From contig CP136064.1 in NCBI GenBank assembly GCA_032622095.1, forward strand, positions 49,050,073-49,114,072: a DNA stretch of 64,000 nt, read 5' to 3'. Source of the stretch: Siphonodentalium dalli (lineage: Eukaryota; Mollusca; Scaphopoda; Gadilida; Siphonodentaliidae). The position numbers and the translations under genes are program-made. The notes beneath the pieces were generated by a model. The model saw nothing but the letters and a program-made list of their open reading frames with translations. It was not told the origin of the DNA and made no database searches. Below, piece by piece: positions 63,640-64,000 of this stretch (the first letter of the stretch is position 1; the number at the start of each line of letters is the position of its first letter).

Positions 63640-64000
63640 CCAGTATACACCGGGCCGACCATGGTTGTTCGGCCCGGTGTGAGAAAATTTTGAAAACTAA
63701 ACAAGAAAATCGCAAAATCCTAGCATCTAGACTGACCTCAAGCTTTCTTAGTGTTGGAAATTTCAAACCTCATACTCTCCCTTAGTTTGGAATTTTCCAA
63801 CTGATGACCATTTCAGTCAACAATTTTAACCAAATGTAGTACTATATTGTTTACTTAAACGCATTAGTAGTTTTTTGTTGGCCACGGGGATAACCAGGAC
63901 ACACCGTGCCGACCATGGTTCTGCCCGGTGTGCGAAAATTTTGAAATCTGAACAAGAAAATCGCAAAACCTAGCATCTAGACTAGCCTCAAGCATCCATA
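63640..64000. repeat. ~110-bp direct repeat at window end
   Basis: ACACCGGGCCGACCATGGTT ... CCTAGCATCTAGACTGACCT at 63646-63740 recurs as ACACCGTGCCGACCATGGTT ... CCTAGCATCTAGACTAGCCT at 63900-63994. Each carries a small CCGGGC hairpin. The interval between resembles 33670-33790 (GTTGGAAATTTC, CCATTTCAG). The second copy may continue beyond the window. Confidence 0.7.

Overview
This is an animal nuclear genome window, most likely from a mollusc and perhaps a gastropod. The signs are an AT-rich sequence with large introns, GT/AG splice sites, an AATAAA poly(A) signal, tRNA-derived SINEs, degraded non-LTR retrotransposons, many short terminal-inverted-repeat elements and satellites. The only intact host gene I can support encodes a mollusc-type shell-matrix protein. 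No rRNA, functional tRNA, CRISPR array or bacterial-style operon is present.

The gene lies on the + strand from 33262 to about 60.24 kb, in 10 coding exons that I assembled from the sequence. All splice phases agree. The predicted protein has 1196 residues: a signal peptide, one von Willebrand factor A (VWA) domain, about 620 residues of Q/G/S/T/N-rich silk-like repeats from one exon, two six-cysteine chitin-binding (peritrophin-A/CBM14) domains, a third four-cysteine chitin-binding-like segment, and a C-terminal laminin-G-like domain. The order VWA, chitin-binding, LamG is that of the Pif/BMSP family of nacre and shell framework proteins. The large low-complexity insert between VWA and the chitin-binding domains is the most distinctive part. 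The expected role is an extracellular scaffold that binds chitin and helps organise calcium carbonate.

Layout. 0-33 kb is transposon graveyard: a frameshifted LINE with reverse transcriptase (1.8-4.0 kb); further LINE fragments (6.0-6.9, 8.7, 12.8-13.3 and 30.2 kb); two minus-strand LINE ORF1 copies with a CCHC zinc knuckle that stop at the same point (7.1-8.6 and 14.9-16.7 kb); a broken unidentified ORF (9.6-10.25 kb); a 127-bp tandem array with higher-order structure (10.3-11.7 kb); a 24-bp array (18.65-19.0 kb); a SINE (27.7 kb); a 42-bp array split by a hAT-like element (28.8-29.7 kb); and a 164-bp palindrome (29.7 kb). 33-60 kb is the Pif-like gene. Its 9.5-kb second intron holds three unrelated tandem arrays, and its other introns hold many hairpin elements, several within 100 bp of exons. 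60-64 kb holds a LINE ORF2 tail, a TIR element and short direct repeats.

A recurring theme is at least 14 short elements from several TIR families, most of them flanked by TTAA. That is the target preference of piggyBac-type transposases. Several are nested in one another or in LINEs.
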